Shown: in pieces, positions 41,014-49,812 of the stretch | Numbering within the stretch: position 1 is the stretch's first letter | How the letters are laid out: each line of letters begins with the position of its first letter | Origin: Oscillospiraceae bacterium | GTDB lineage: Bacteria > Bacillota_A > Clostridia > Oscillospirales > Ruminococcaceae | Direction of reading: 5' to 3' | DNA: 64,000 nucleotides | Assembly: GCA_017523995.1 (NCBI GenBank) | Contig: JAFWUX010000050.1 | Span: forward strand, 23,395 to 87,394 | Translations under genes and position numbers: made by a program | The notes under the pieces: model-generated | The model's database searches: none | Told to the model about the DNA's origin: nothing | The model's input: the letters and a program-made list of their open reading frames with translations, nothing else

Positions 41014-41760
41014 TTACTCCGACACCGGATTGAACGGGAAGGCGGGCATCATTTTGAGCTTAAAGAGGTTCATCTTGTGCTTGCGGTCGATGAGCGCCTT
41101 TGTCTCGGGATCGGGCTCGATGCCTTCGCGGATATAGAGGTCGAGGGCAGCGTAGGTAAAGCCGAGGTTGTCCTCATCGGTTTTGCCGCAGAGACCGTCA
41201 GAGGGTGCCTTCTCCACAAGGCGCTCCGGCAGACCGAGTGCGCGGCCGATTGCCTTGACCTCCGTGACGGTAAAGTTTGCGAGCGGCGAAAAATCACCGA
41301 CGCTGTCGCCCCAGCGAGTCGAATAGCCGACCCAGTCCTCAGAGAGGTTGCAGGTGTTCGCGACTCTGCCTCCCACGGACTGCGAAACGGCGTAGACGGT
41401 TGTCATGCGGATGCGCGGCGGCAGATTGATCTCCGCCTGTGTGCTGAGCGGCGTGACGGCAGCGACGGCTTTCGCGACCGCATCGACCGCCTCACCGACA
41501 TTGACGGTAACGTTCATGATGCCGAGGTGCTTGCAGAGCAGCATGGAATCGTCGATATCGGGCTGTTCACCGCGCGGCATGAGGACGCCGATGACTCTGT
41601 GGACGCCGAGCGCCTTGCAGAGCAGGGCAGCGCAGACAGAGCTGTCCTTTCCGCCGGAGATTCCGAGAACGGCGGGGCAGCCGTCGCCGTTTTCCGCGAA
41701 CCAGTCCTGAATCCAGCGGCAGCAATCCTCGATTGCGCGGTTGACATCAAAATGGTACAT
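41014..41760 (-). CDS. nadE: NH3-dependent NAD synthetase
   Basis: 248 residues. The N-type ATP pyrophosphatase PP-loop is at S35-S40 (ISGGKDSS), with the later motifs GTRWGDSVGDFSPLANFTVTE (the first residue here reads S) and KAPSDGLCGKTDEDNLG, typical of ammonia-dependent NadE. It makes NAD from deamido-NAD. I prefer ATG at 41760: AAAGGA lies 8 bases before it, while the ATG three codons earlier touches the ribosome site. Last gene of the mutS2-CPBP-nadE unit, far from nadBC (47-49 kb). Confidence 0.93.
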   Translation of the reverse strand: MYHFDVNRAIEDCCRWIQDWFAENGDGCPAVLGISGGKDSSVCAALLCKALGVHRVIGVLMPRGEQPDIDDSMLLCKHLGIMNVTVNVGEAVDAVAKAVAAVTPLSTQAEINLPPRIRMTTVYAVSQSVGGRVANTCNLSEDWVGYSTRWGDSVGDFSPLANFTVTEVKAIGRALGLPERLVEKAPSDGLCGKTDEDNLGFTYAALDLYIREGIEPDPETKALIDRKHKMNLFKLKMMPAFPFNPVSE

Positions 41761-41803
41761 AGCATTCATCCTTTCGTATGTTGAGTGGAATTAGAAACGA
41801 ATG

Positions 41804-42943
41804 TCATCTCCCCAGCGCCCCCACACCTGCGAGCAGACCGGAAGCGATATGCACAGAGATGAGGAGCCAGAGCAGGGGGGAGGTAAACGCGATCCGTCCG
41901 GCGCGCATGCTCTGATGCGGCGTCTGATCGGGGAGGCGCTCGGTGACGAACAGATAGAGCAGCGAAACCGAGCCGATGAGCAGCACGCCGAGCGTATAGC
42001 TGATGCTGACGATGTGCATGGTGTGCTGCGAGAAGAACCGTTCCCCGAGCGCGAGCGCAATACCGGCGGAGTTGACCGCGATATGCACAATGATTGCCGG
42101 TGTCAGAGAGTTGTGCCGGATCGTGATATATCCGAGCAGAATGCCGAGCGGGAACGTAAAGAGAAACTGCATGAGATTTTCGTGCATCACACCGAACAGC
42201 AGCGCCGAGAGCAGAATGCCGAAGCGCTGACTGACTCTGCTGAGATTTTTGAGCGCAAATCCGCGCATGAGCAGCTCCTCGGTAACGGGCGCGATGATGC
42301 AGGCATAGAGCCCGAGCATCGCGACGCGCAGCAGCGAGCCGTCGAGCGTGGTGTTCGGGACATAGAGCGAAAATCCTGCATTTTTGGCAAGCCGGATGAT
42401 CTGTTCGCCGAGCAGCTCCGTCACGAGCTGAATCCACAGCCCGATAAAGACATAGCAGACCGTGCGCGGCACGGAAAGATTGCGCAGCCTGAAGAATCCG
42501 CGCGGTTTCAGGTCGGTCAGTTTGCACCCGACAAAAAACGCAATCAGATTGGCACAGAGGAACGCGATCAGATTGATCGCATAATTGATTGAGCTGTCAT
42601 TGAGATACTGCCGCAGAATCTGCGGATAGTTCTGGGGCAGCTCCCCGAGCTTGCGCAGATCGACCTGCCGCACGATCACGCCCGCGATGCCCTGCAGCGC
42701 GACAAAGATTGTCATGGCAGTGATGACGCAGAACAGCAGCATCAGAAATGTCAGCGCGAAGTAGCGCCGGATCGCAGCTCGTTCATTCGGCGCCGGAAAG
42801 AGGGAAAGCTTGCTTTCCGGCATGTCGATCTCCGGCGCAATGGCGCGGTAATCCGGCGAATAATCCGGCTCCTCTGTCGGATTCCGGAACGGATTTTTGA
42901 GATCGACCGGCGTAATATCGGAATATTCACGGGTATTGGGCAT
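41804..42943 (-). CDS. CPBP-family intramembrane metalloprotease
   Basis: 379 residues, about eight membrane segments. The CPBP (Abi/CAAX protease) motifs are present: VTEELLMRGFAL (EExxxR), LLFGVMHENL (FxxxH) and IVHIAVNSAG (HxxxN). The family cleaves within membranes and includes CAAX prenyl protease Rce1 and bacteriocin self-immunity proteins. A soluble N-terminal region of about 70 residues is Pro-rich. ATG at 42943 has AAAGGA upstream. It lies 25 bases after mutS2 and 43 before nadE. Substrate unknown. Confidence 0.9.
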   Translation of the reverse strand: MPNTREYSDITPVDLKNPFRNPTEEPDYSPDYRAIAPEIDMPESKLSLFPAPNERAAIRRYFALTFLMLLFCVITAMTIFVALQGIAGVIVRQVDLRKLGELPQNYPQILRQYLNDSSINYAINLIAFLCANLIAFFVGCKLTDLKPRGFFRLRNLSVPRTVCYVFIGLWIQLVTELLGEQIIRLAKNAGFSLYVPNTTLDGSLLRVAMLGLYACIIAPVTEELLMRGFALKNLSRVSQRFGILLSALLFGVMHENLMQFLFTFPLGILLGYITIRHNSLTPAIIVHIAVNSAGIALALGERFFSQHTMHIVSISYTLGVLLIGSVSLLYLFVTERLPDQTPHQSMRAGRIAFTSPLLWLLISVHIASGLLAGVGALGR

Positions 42944-42968
42944 AGCATTTCCTTTCAGAGTGGGGGGA

Positions 42969-45362
42969 TTATTTCAGCGTCACCACGGTCACGCCGTCCT
43001 CGCCCTCGCCGTAGACGCCGAGCCGGAAGGACTTGACCTGTTTCATGCGCCGCAGATGCTCATGGATGCCCTTGCGCAGTGCGCCGGTGCCTTTGCCGTG
43101 GATGATCGTGACGGTCTCAAAGCCTGTCAGCAGCGAGCCTGCGATAAAGTTCTCGACCATCATGATGCCCTCATCGACGGTGCATCCGCGGATATCGACC
43201 TCATTGGCAGCAGAGCGTCCGCCGCTTTTGCCCTTTTCGGAGCGGACAACGGTAGTGTGGACTTTTTTCTGCTCCTGTTTTTTCTTTGCCTGAACGGTTT
43301 TTTCGAGCCGCAGATTCTCAATCGGGACGCGGGTTTTCATCGCCCCGATCTGCACGGTGACAACTTTTCCGGTCGGCTCAGCAATGACGGTGCCGCTTCT
43401 GCCCATCGAGACAATCAGCACCGAATCACCGATCTGCAGTTCACGGGGCAGCGTGTAGTCGCCCTGTTCGTCGGTATCGGAGTTCTCATAGAGCCGGTTG
43501 ATGGTCTGATTGGTGCTCTGTTTTGCCGCCGCGATCTTCTGCGCGAAGTCCGCGTGATCCTTCTGCTTTTTGAGGTCGCGGAGTTCTTCGAGCAGCGCAT
43601 TGGATTCAGTCACCGTCTGCTCGACGATGCGTCTTGCCTGCGTGCGGATCTTGTTGAGTTCCTCCTCGCGGCGCTGTTCGAGCAGTTCCGCCTGTTCGCG
43701 GACTTCCTTCTCATGCACGGCGATGCTGGATTTGAGCTGTTCGAGCTCCGCGAGCGCCTTCTCATGCTCAGCGCGGGTGCGGTCAAGCTGCTCGACCGCC
43801 TTTTCAAACCGCTGATTCTCGGTGCTGACGAGCTTCTTTGCGTGTGCAATGACGTCCTCCGGCATGCCGAGCGAGCTGGAGATCGCGAATGCATTGGATT
43901 TTCCGGGCGAACCGATCACGAGCCGGTAGGTCGGCTTGAGCGTTTCGAGGTCAAATTCGCAGGAGGCGTTCTCGACGTCAGCGGTCTCGAGCGCATAGCG
44001 TTTGAGCTCCTGATAGTGCGTTGTGACGATCATCTCAGCGCCCTGCATCCGCAGCCGTTCAATGACCGCGACAGCGAGCGCCGCACCCTCAACCGGATCG
44101 GTACCGGAGCCAAGCTCATCCATGAGGACGAGCGTTCTGTCATCCGCCGTCTTGATGATCTCGATATCCTGCAAGGTGTGCGCGCTGAATGTCGAGAGAT
44201 TATATTCAATGCTCTGCCGGTCGCCGATGTCCACAAGGATGCGGTCAAAGCAGGCGATGCGGCTGCCGTCTGCGGCAGGAATCATCAGACCGCACATTGC
44301 CATAGCCGTGAGCAGTCCGACGGTTTTCAGCGCAACGGTTTTACCGCCGGTGTTCGGTCCGGTGATAATCAGCGCATGGAAGTCGATGCCGAGATTGATA
44401 TTGATCGGCACAACGGTTTTGGGGTCAATCAGCGGATGCCTTGCATTTTTGAGCAGCATCGAACCGTCGTCGGAGACCTGCGGAATGATGCCCTTCTGCT
44501 GCGCGCCGAGCGAAGCCTTTGCAAAGTAGAGGTTGAGCTCCGCCGCGATGTCATAGCCCTGCAGCATGGGTTCCGCCGCAGCGCCGCACTCTGTACAGAG
44601 CTTCTGAATGATGCGCTCGACCTCCTCCTGCTCCTGCGTTTCGAGCAGCCGGATATCGTTGTTCGCATCGACAATCGCCATCGGCTCGATGAAATAGGTC
44701 TGACCGGTCGCCGAGGTATCGTGAATCAGACCTGCAACGTCGCCGCGGTGCTCCGCCTTGACGGGGATGACATAGCGCCCGTCGCGGATTGTGATAATCT
44801 GCTCCTGCAGATAGGTCTGCATTGCAGAGGAGCGGATCATTTTCTCGAGCTTTTCGCGCAGTTTCAGTCCTGCCTGCGTGATTTTTCTGCGGATCTGACC
44901 GAGCGCGGGACTTGCGGCATCGGCAAGGCGCTCCTCATTTTCGATGGAGCGTTCGAGCAGATCGGCGAGGTAAGGATTCGGCTGCAGTCTCGCAAAGAGA
45001 TCGGAGAGCGTTGTCTGCATGGATTCGCAGTGATCGTACCAGTCCGCGAGCGAGGAGATCTGCCGCAGCAGTCTTGCGATCTCGAGCAGTTCCTTGAGGG
45101 AAACGCGCGCACCGGACTGTGTTCTGCGGATTGCAGCACAGACGTCGGTGAAGCTGTCGAAAGAAGGCGTACCGAAGCGCACCGAGAGCTGGAAAGCGTC
45201 CTCGGTCTGCTGCAGCGCATAGCGCACCCGCTCCGGATCGGTCTCCGGCACAAGCGCACGCGCAAGTGATTTTGTTTTTTCATTGGCTGCTTCGGATGCG
45301 AGTTTTTCGAGTATCTTCTGCAGTTCCAATGTGATATAATCCTGTGAAAGCTGTGTATTCAT
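42969..45362 (-). CDS. mutS2: MutS2 / RqcU ATPase with Smr domain
   Basis: 797 residues, full length. MutS core and ATPase: Walker A GPNTGGKT near residue 335, VLMDELGSGTDPVEGAAL (Walker B) and a coiled coil (about 515-620), then the C-terminal Smr domain with EVDIRGCTVDEGIMMVENF and IHGKGTGALRKGIHEHL. MutS2 suppresses recombination in some bacteria; in Bacillus it splits collided ribosomes (RqcU). GGAGACAAT precedes the ATG. Confidence 0.95.
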   Translation of the reverse strand: MNTQLSQDYITLELQKILEKLASEAANEKTKSLARALVPETDPERVRYALQQTEDAFQLSVRFGTPSFDSFTDVCAAIRRTQSGARVSLKELLEIARLLRQISSLADWYDHCESMQTTLSDLFARLQPNPYLADLLERSIENEERLADAASPALGQIRRKITQAGLKLREKLEKMIRSSAMQTYLQEQIITIRDGRYVIPVKAEHRGDVAGLIHDTSATGQTYFIEPMAIVDANNDIRLLETQEQEEVERIIQKLCTECGAAAEPMLQGYDIAAELNLYFAKASLGAQQKGIIPQVSDDGSMLLKNARHPLIDPKTVVPININLGIDFHALIITGPNTGGKTVALKTVGLLTAMAMCGLMIPAADGSRIACFDRILVDIGDRQSIEYNLSTFSAHTLQDIEIIKTADDRTLVLMDELGSGTDPVEGAALAVAVIERLRMQGAEMIVTTHYQELKRYALETADVENASCEFDLETLKPTYRLVIGSPGKSNAFAISSSLGMPEDVIAHAKKLVSTENQRFEKAVEQLDRTRAEHEKALAELEQLKSSIAVHEKEVREQAELLEQRREEELNKIRTQARRIVEQTVTESNALLEELRDLKKQKDHADFAQKIAAAKQSTNQTINRLYENSDTDEQGDYTLPRELQIGDSVLIVSMGRSGTVIAEPTGKVVTVQIGAMKTRVPIENLRLEKTVQAKKKQEQKKVHTTVVRSEKGKSGGRSAANEVDIRGCTVDEGIMMVENFIAGSLLTGFETVTIIHGKGTGALRKGIHEHLRRMKQVKSFRLGVYGEGEDGVTVVTLK

Positions 45363-45423
45363 ATTGTCTCCATAAGTGTACGGGGCAGTGCCCGCAATGT
45401 TTTGTTTGTATCCCGATCAGCGG

Positions 45424-45819
45424 TTACAGCACATGAATATCCTCGATATGAGGAACCGGCGTCTGATTTTCGTCATAGAGAAACTCAACGATCAGCATGA
45501 GATCATTGAGCGCGCCGTCAGAGGAAAGGTCAAATTCAGCGCTGAACCCCGAGCCGTCATTATAGAGATACACATTGAGCTGTTCGTAGTGTTTCATGTC
45601 ACAGAAAGGGGCAAAATGCACCGGCGCGCCGTAGGAATCGAAGCACCGGAGCCTGTTTTCCATGAGATACGCCTCACACCAGTTCCGGAGCTGTGCCGCG
45701 GAGATTCCGGCAGGCAGCGCAGCAAATTCAGGGATGCGTTCATAGTCACGGCAGGCCATGCAGTCCACGATGCCGCGGACAACCGGTTCCGCAATGATGC
45801 GTGCTTCCTCCTCGGTCAT
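45424..45819 (-). CDS. small soluble protein of unknown function
   Basis: 131 residues, acidic, alpha/beta; begins MTEEEARIIAEPVVRGIVDC and has PVHFAPFCDMKHYEQLNVYL and GSGFSAEFDLSSDGALNDLM. No known family recognised with confidence. ATG at 45819 has GAGGAG upstream, better than the TTG five codons earlier. It lies 61 bases upstream of mutS2 and may be transcribed with it. Confidence 0.65.
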   Translation of the reverse strand: MTEEEARIIAEPVVRGIVDCMACRDYERIPEFAALPAGISAAQLRNWCEAYLMENRLRCFDSYGAPVHFAPFCDMKHYEQLNVYLYNDGSGFSAEFDLSSDGALNDLMLIVEFLYDENQTPVPHIEDIHVL

Positions 45820-45889
45820 AGTGATTCTCCTCAATTGGCATTATAAGTTTCTGAGCGATGATAAACCAAATCAGAATTCAGCGTTGCTG

Positions 45890-46279
45890 TTATTCGTTGA
45901 AGTCATACTTATCATATCGGCATTTTATATGAAAAACTCCGGCATCTATAATAAAATGCTCGCCTTCATAGGCAGCGTTTGGATGACAATTGCTAATTCC
46001 AATTTGAATATCACCGATTTTCGTTTCCTGGAAATCGCTGGAATTACCTGCGATTAAATATTGAACAATTGGATAATCCATATATCCGTTGTCATGATCT
46101 TCTATTGGAAAGAACACTTCAAAAGGACGTTCAATATTTACGCCGAAAGACAAGAGATACGCTGCAACTTCCGGATAGGCTTGCTTGATTTCATCTATCA
46201 GGTTTTGACAATCGTTACAGCCGCAGATATCTTCTCTTTTTATTCCTGCGTAATATAATTTTGTTCTTTCGATATCCAT
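45890..46279 (-). CDS. AT-rich orphan protein with CxxC motif, unknown
   Basis: 129 residues. N-terminal MDIERTKLYYAGIKREDICG with CGCNDCQ (possible metal site), then AAYLLSFGVNIERPFEVFF and IQIGISNCHPNAAYEGEHF. I know similar uncharacterised proteins only as accessory genes of gut Firmicutes; some sit near toxin-immunity loci, but I see no toxin here. The gene is visibly poorer in G+C than its neighbours, which suggests recent transfer. ATG has CGGAG upstream. Not an obvious member of the mutS2 operon. Confidence 0.65.
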   Translation of the reverse strand: MDIERTKLYYAGIKREDICGCNDCQNLIDEIKQAYPEVAAYLLSFGVNIERPFEVFFPIEDHDNGYMDYPIVQYLIAGNSSDFQETKIGDIQIGISNCHPNAAYEGEHFIIDAGVFHIKCRYDKYDFNE

Positions 46280-46339
46280 AACAGCTCCGCAAATTCCGAT
46301 TGATCTGCTTACATCAGTGAAAACAGTCGGCTCACATGC

Positions 46340-46613
46340 ATTCCCCTTATCCTCTCAGGTTTTCGCCGCCCGCGCACGTTTTGCAAGCGAAACTGTGCAG
46401 TTTGCCAAGGGCAAACATGTGCCCACGCTTTCCTGATCCCTTGACCCCTTGTGCTCGGCGAACCAAAAGCGTATGCGGAACCAAATAGAGAGGAGAGAGT
46501 CAGGAAAAGGAGAGCGCGAGAGGGAAAACCTGAGAGAGAGGGGAGATAAGCGACGAAGGAGCGCCTCCCCTCTTTCTTGGGTTGTCCCTCTCGCATTCGC
46601 GCCCCGCGCCCAG
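46340..46613 (+). repeat. partial copy of the GGGCGCGGGGCG element
   Basis: Its right part (from about 46495) matches the right half of the element at 51979-52380: GGAAAACCTGAG(A)G, CTCCCCTCTTTCTTGGGTTG and the end CTCGCATTCGCGCCCCGCGC CCAGT. No matching left terminal repeat is visible, so it may be truncated. Confidence 0.6.
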
Positions 46614-46665
46614 TTAAAATAAACATTCGGACAAATAATCAAGATCATAAAGCTGAAATCATACT

Positions 46666-46860
46666 ATGATAAATACCGATTTACTATATTACGGCTGCGG
46701 TCGGGCAGTCAGGCAGCATTTCTGATCAACTGACATTCCCGAAATGGAGGCGGGCACTGCCCGCAAATACCGATTTACTATATTACAGCTGCGGTCGGGC
46801 AGTCAGGCAGCATTTTTGATCAACTGACATTTCCGAAATGGAGGCGGGCATTGCCCGCAA
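46666..46860. repeat. two tandem copies of a 97-base unit
   Basis: Copies at about 46669-46765 and 46766-46862, nearly identical, each with AATACCGATTTACTATATTA, CTGCGGTCGGGCAGTCAGGC and a GCGGGCANTGCCCGC palindrome. No coding signal. Confidence 0.8.
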
Positions 46861-47020
46861 ATTCCAATTCGGCAAACGCCGCCGAAAACCTTTAGCAAAT
46901 CGCAGCCGCACACTGCACCTGATATTCCCAAACATCAGACGCTTCCGGAACCGGATAACCTTTCAATTTCGGCAAACGCCGCCGGAAACCTTTAGCAAAT
47001 CGGAGCCGCGCACTGCGCGG
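46861..47020. repeat. duplicated segment containing the nadC 3' end
   Basis: TTCGGCAAACGCCGCCG and AACCTTTAGCAAATCGNAGC occur twice, near 46868-46914 and 46970-47016. The second copy supplies the last codons and stop of nadC. Confidence 0.75.
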
Positions 47021-47852
47021 ACCATTTCATGGAGATGTCGAAGGCTTTGACGCTGTGGGTGAGCGCACCGATCGAAATGATATCCACACCGGTCTCGGCA
47101 ACGCCGCGCAGTGTCTCATGCGTAATGCCGCCGGAGGCTTCGAGCTTTGCCCTGCCGTCCGTGATGCGGACAGCCTCTTTCATGGTCTCATTGTCCATGT
47201 TGTCGAGCATGATGATATCCGCTTCCGCCTCGAGCGCCTGACGCAGTTCGTCGAGCGTGCGCACTTCAACCTCAATGCGCACCATATGCCCGATATGTTC
47301 GCGGAGCTGCGTAATTGCCGGCAGGATGCCGCCGCAAGCGTCAATATGGTTATCCTTCAGCATTGCGCCGTCGGAGAGATTAAAGCGGTGATTTTTGCCG
47401 CCGCCGCAGCGCACGGCATATTTCTGCATCGCGCGGATGCCGACCATGCACTTGCGCGTATCGGCGATCGAAGCATTTGTGCCCGCCACGATATCGACGC
47501 ATCTGCGTGTTTCGGTCGCAATGCCGGAAAGATGCTGCAAAAGATTGAGCGCAGTGCGTTCGCCCTTGAGCAGCGTGCGGGTTTTGCCGTGCATCGTTGC
47601 AAGGATATCGCCGTATTTGACCTTGTCGCCGTCCTTTGCTTTTGCGGTAAAGGTGACGCCCTCACCGACCAGCGCAAAGACGCGCGCCGCAATGTCCATA
47701 CCGCAGAGCACGCCCTCATCCTTCGCCATGAGATAGGCGTCGGATTCGTGTTCCTCATCGAGCAGAAAATCGGTTGTCACATCCATACCGGTGATATCCT
47801 CATGCAGCGCGCGCAGGATCACCTCATCGACATAAGATTGCAGCAGTTCCAT
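46992..47852 (-). CDS. nadC: quinolinate phosphoribosyltransferase (nicotinate-nucleotide pyrophosphorylase, carboxylating)
   Basis: 286 residues. NadC motifs: EDITGMDVTTDFLL, KGERTALNLLQHLSGIAT, IADTRKCMVGIRAMQKYAV, GGGKNHRFNLSDGAMLKDNH, and LEASGGITHETLRGVAETGVD. It converts quinolinate and PRPP to nicotinate mononucleotide. Its ATG shares one base with the nadB stop (TAATG), so translation is coupled. The last residues after SMKW (SAQCAAPIC) lie in a duplicated segment and are probably not original. nadA, the third gene of the pathway, is not in this window. Confidence 0.95.
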   Translation of the reverse strand: MELLQSYVDEVILRALHEDITGMDVTTDFLLDEEHESDAYLMAKDEGVLCGMDIAARVFALVGEGVTFTAKAKDGDKVKYGDILATMHGKTRTLLKGERTALNLLQHLSGIATETRRCVDIVAGTNASIADTRKCMVGIRAMQKYAVRCGGGKNHRFNLSDGAMLKDNHIDACGGILPAITQLREHIGHMVRIEVEVRTLDELRQALEAEADIIMLDNMDNETMKEAVRITDGRAKLEASGGITHETLRGVAETGVDIISIGALTHSVKAFDISMKWSAQCAAPIC

Positions 47853-49312
47853 TACAATTGCTCCTCTAAAATTAAGTATGCGCAGGTTGCCTGCGACTTG
47901 GCTTCGAGATAATCAAGGTCCATTTTCCAGTCCTCACAGGCAATGAGCTGAATGAGCTCCGTCACGCGGTCATAGGCTTCGCGCATATGCTCTGTGTTCG
48001 GGATGACAAAATAGTTTTCCTGCAGAATTTTGCGCAGCTCTGTGCGGATGCCGTGCGGAATGGGCTCTGTCGCGGTGACAGGCTTGAATTCGCCGTGATC
48101 GAAGCGCGTTGTGATTGCGTCTGCTTCTCTTGCAATCTCCTCAGCGGCTCTGCGCGAAAAGACAAGTGCTTCGAGCAGGCTGTTGCTCGCGAGACGGTTG
48201 TTTCCGTGGACACCGGTATGTGCGCATTCGCCGCAGGCATAGAGCCGGTCCACGCGCGTCTGTGCATTCGCGTTGACATCAATGCCGCCCATGAGGTAGT
48301 GCTGACAGGGATAGATCGGCACAGGCTCTTTCGTGAGATCATAGCCCTGTTCGAGCAGCTTGTTATAGATTTTCGGGAATCTCGCCTTGACGACTTCGGG
48401 GTCCTCATGCGTGATATCGAGCCAGAAGTCCTGCGAGCCTGTCCGCTGACTTTCGAGGATGATCGCATGCGAGACAACGTCACGCGGCGCGAGCTCAAGC
48501 CGGTCATCGTAGCGGTGCATAAAGCGTTCCATGTTGCAGTTCCGCAGATAGGCGCCTTCTCCGCGCACCGCCTCAGAGATGAGGAAGCATTCGCGCGTGT
48601 GCTTATTGTTGAACGCCGTCGGGTGGAACTGAATCAGCGAAAGATTCTTGATGCGAGCGCCGAGCTCATAGGCAATGCGGATGCCGTCGCCGGTCGCGAT
48701 TGCGGAGTTTGTGGTATATTCATAGACGCGCCCGATGCCGCCCGTCGCGAGGATGAGAAAGTGGCAGTCAACGGAGGAGAGTTCGCCGTCGCGGAGCAGC
48801 TCCACGGAGAAACCGGTCTCCGTCTTGACAGCGCGGCTCATGACGGTGAATTCCGAGACAGTGACATTCGGCAGCTTCCCGACCTGTGCGAGCAGCCCTC
48901 TGAGGATTTCGGCGCCGGTCGAATCGCGGTAGTGGAAGATGCGTCTGCGGCAGTGACCGCCCTCAAGTGTACGGTCATAGTCGCCGTCCGCATTCTTATC
49001 AAATTCGACGCCGTATTCGACAAGCTGCTCAATATCCTGCGCCGCCTCAGAGACGAGAATCTGCAGCGTCTTTGGATTATTGGTAAACGCGCCAGCGATA
49101 CGGGTATCATTGGCATGCAGCTCAATGTTATCGCCGGGGGAGTTCCAGACACCGGCGATACCGCCCTGTGCGAGCGCAGAATTACAGAGTGTTGCCTCGC
49201 GTTTTGCGAGCAGCAGCACGCGGAGATGAGCAGGCAGATGCAGTGCGGCATAGCAGCCGGCAGCGCCTGCACCGGCAATGACAACGTCATAATTTTGTTC
49301 GAGATTCACCAT
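47852..49312 (-). CDS. nadB: L-aspartate oxidase
   Basis: 486 residues. FAD-binding motif YDVVIAGAGAAGCYAALHL, the flavoprotein segment CNSALAQGGIAGVW, EGGHCRRRIFHYRDSTGAEI, QFHPTAFNNKHTRECFLISE and YACGECAHTGVHGNNRLASN, all typical of NadB/fumarate reductase type enzymes. It oxidises aspartate to iminoaspartate, the first step of NAD synthesis; fumarate is a likely acceptor in an anaerobe. ATG has AAAGGAG nine bases upstream. First gene of nadBC. Confidence 0.95.
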   Translation of the reverse strand: MVNLEQNYDVVIAGAGAAGCYAALHLPAHLRVLLLAKREATLCNSALAQGGIAGVWNSPGDNIELHANDTRIAGAFTNNPKTLQILVSEAAQDIEQLVEYGVEFDKNADGDYDRTLEGGHCRRRIFHYRDSTGAEILRGLLAQVGKLPNVTVSEFTVMSRAVKTETGFSVELLRDGELSSVDCHFLILATGGIGRVYEYTTNSAIATGDGIRIAYELGARIKNLSLIQFHPTAFNNKHTRECFLISEAVRGEGAYLRNCNMERFMHRYDDRLELAPRDVVSHAIILESQRTGSQDFWLDITHEDPEVVKARFPKIYNKLLEQGYDLTKEPVPIYPCQHYLMGGIDVNANAQTRVDRLYACGECAHTGVHGNNRLASNSLLEALVFSRRAAEEIAREADAITTRFDHGEFKPVTATEPIPHGIRTELRKILQENYFVIPNTEHMREAYDRVTELIQLIACEDWKMDLDYLEAKSQATCAYLILEEQL

Positions 49313-49344
49313 AGGAATGGCTCCTTTGAAAGTATAGTACCTTT

Positions 49345-49373
49345 ATTATACCACTTTTTTACAAAAATAGCAA
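49345..49373 (-). promoter_or_regulatory. promoter of nadBC
   Basis: Reverse strand TTGCTA (49373-49368), 17 bases ending TGG, TATAAT (49350-49345). Confidence 0.75.
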
Positions 49374-49396
49374 TACACGAACCCGCACAGATAATA

Positions 49397-49600
49397 ATGA
49401 GAAATTAGAAATGAGAAATTAGAAATGAGAAATTGCGGTGTCCGCTGCGCGGACGGATTTATAATATAGTGAGGAGATAGGAGTGAGAAGTGAGAAGATG
49501 CGGTGTCCGCAGCGCGGACGAATTTGAAATATAGTGAGAAGATAGGAGTGAGAAGTGGGAAGACGCGGTGTCCGCTGCGCGGACGAATTTAGAATAGCGA
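49397..49600. repeat. array of GAGAAATTAGAAAT and GTGTCCGC-type units, forward
   Basis: Three GAGAAATTAGAAAT units (49397-49441), then about three units of roughly 65 bases: GCGGTGTCCGCTGCGCGGAC, GGATTTATAATATAGTGAGG, AGATAGGAGTGAGAAGTG. The reverse-complement array is at 51524-51715, beyond glyS. Segment 49601-49750 shows nothing that I recognise. Confidence 0.85.
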
Positions 49601-49751
49601 AAAATGACAGTGCAGGGGAGCTCTGCGCATGATTCTGAATCGGTACCCCGCCCCCTCAATTGCGGAACAGAAATCTCCTCAGCCCGCCGCGCCAAATAGG
49701 AGCATGGTTCTCCGACAGCTATAGAAAAACGGCAGCAGGCACTGCCTGCGC

Positions 49752-49780
49752 TTGACATTTTTTGCATTCTGATTTATAAT
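49752..49780 (+). promoter_or_regulatory. promoter of glyS
   Basis: TTGACA (49752-49757), 17 bases, TATAAT (49775-49780). Only about 25 bases remain before the start codon, so there is no room for a T-box leader. Confidence 0.85.
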
Positions 49781-49812
49781 ATAGAAAGCAGTAATTAGAA
49801 AGGCGGTTTTTC

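Noticed and set aside
46292..46660. Small reading frames inside the repeat region 46.3-46.65 kb
   Set aside because: They follow the repeat sequence, lack ribosome sites and recur only where the repeat recurs.
49435..49600. Possible CRISPR array
   Set aside because: Units of about 65 bases are repeats throughout, without unique spacers, and no cas gene is near.
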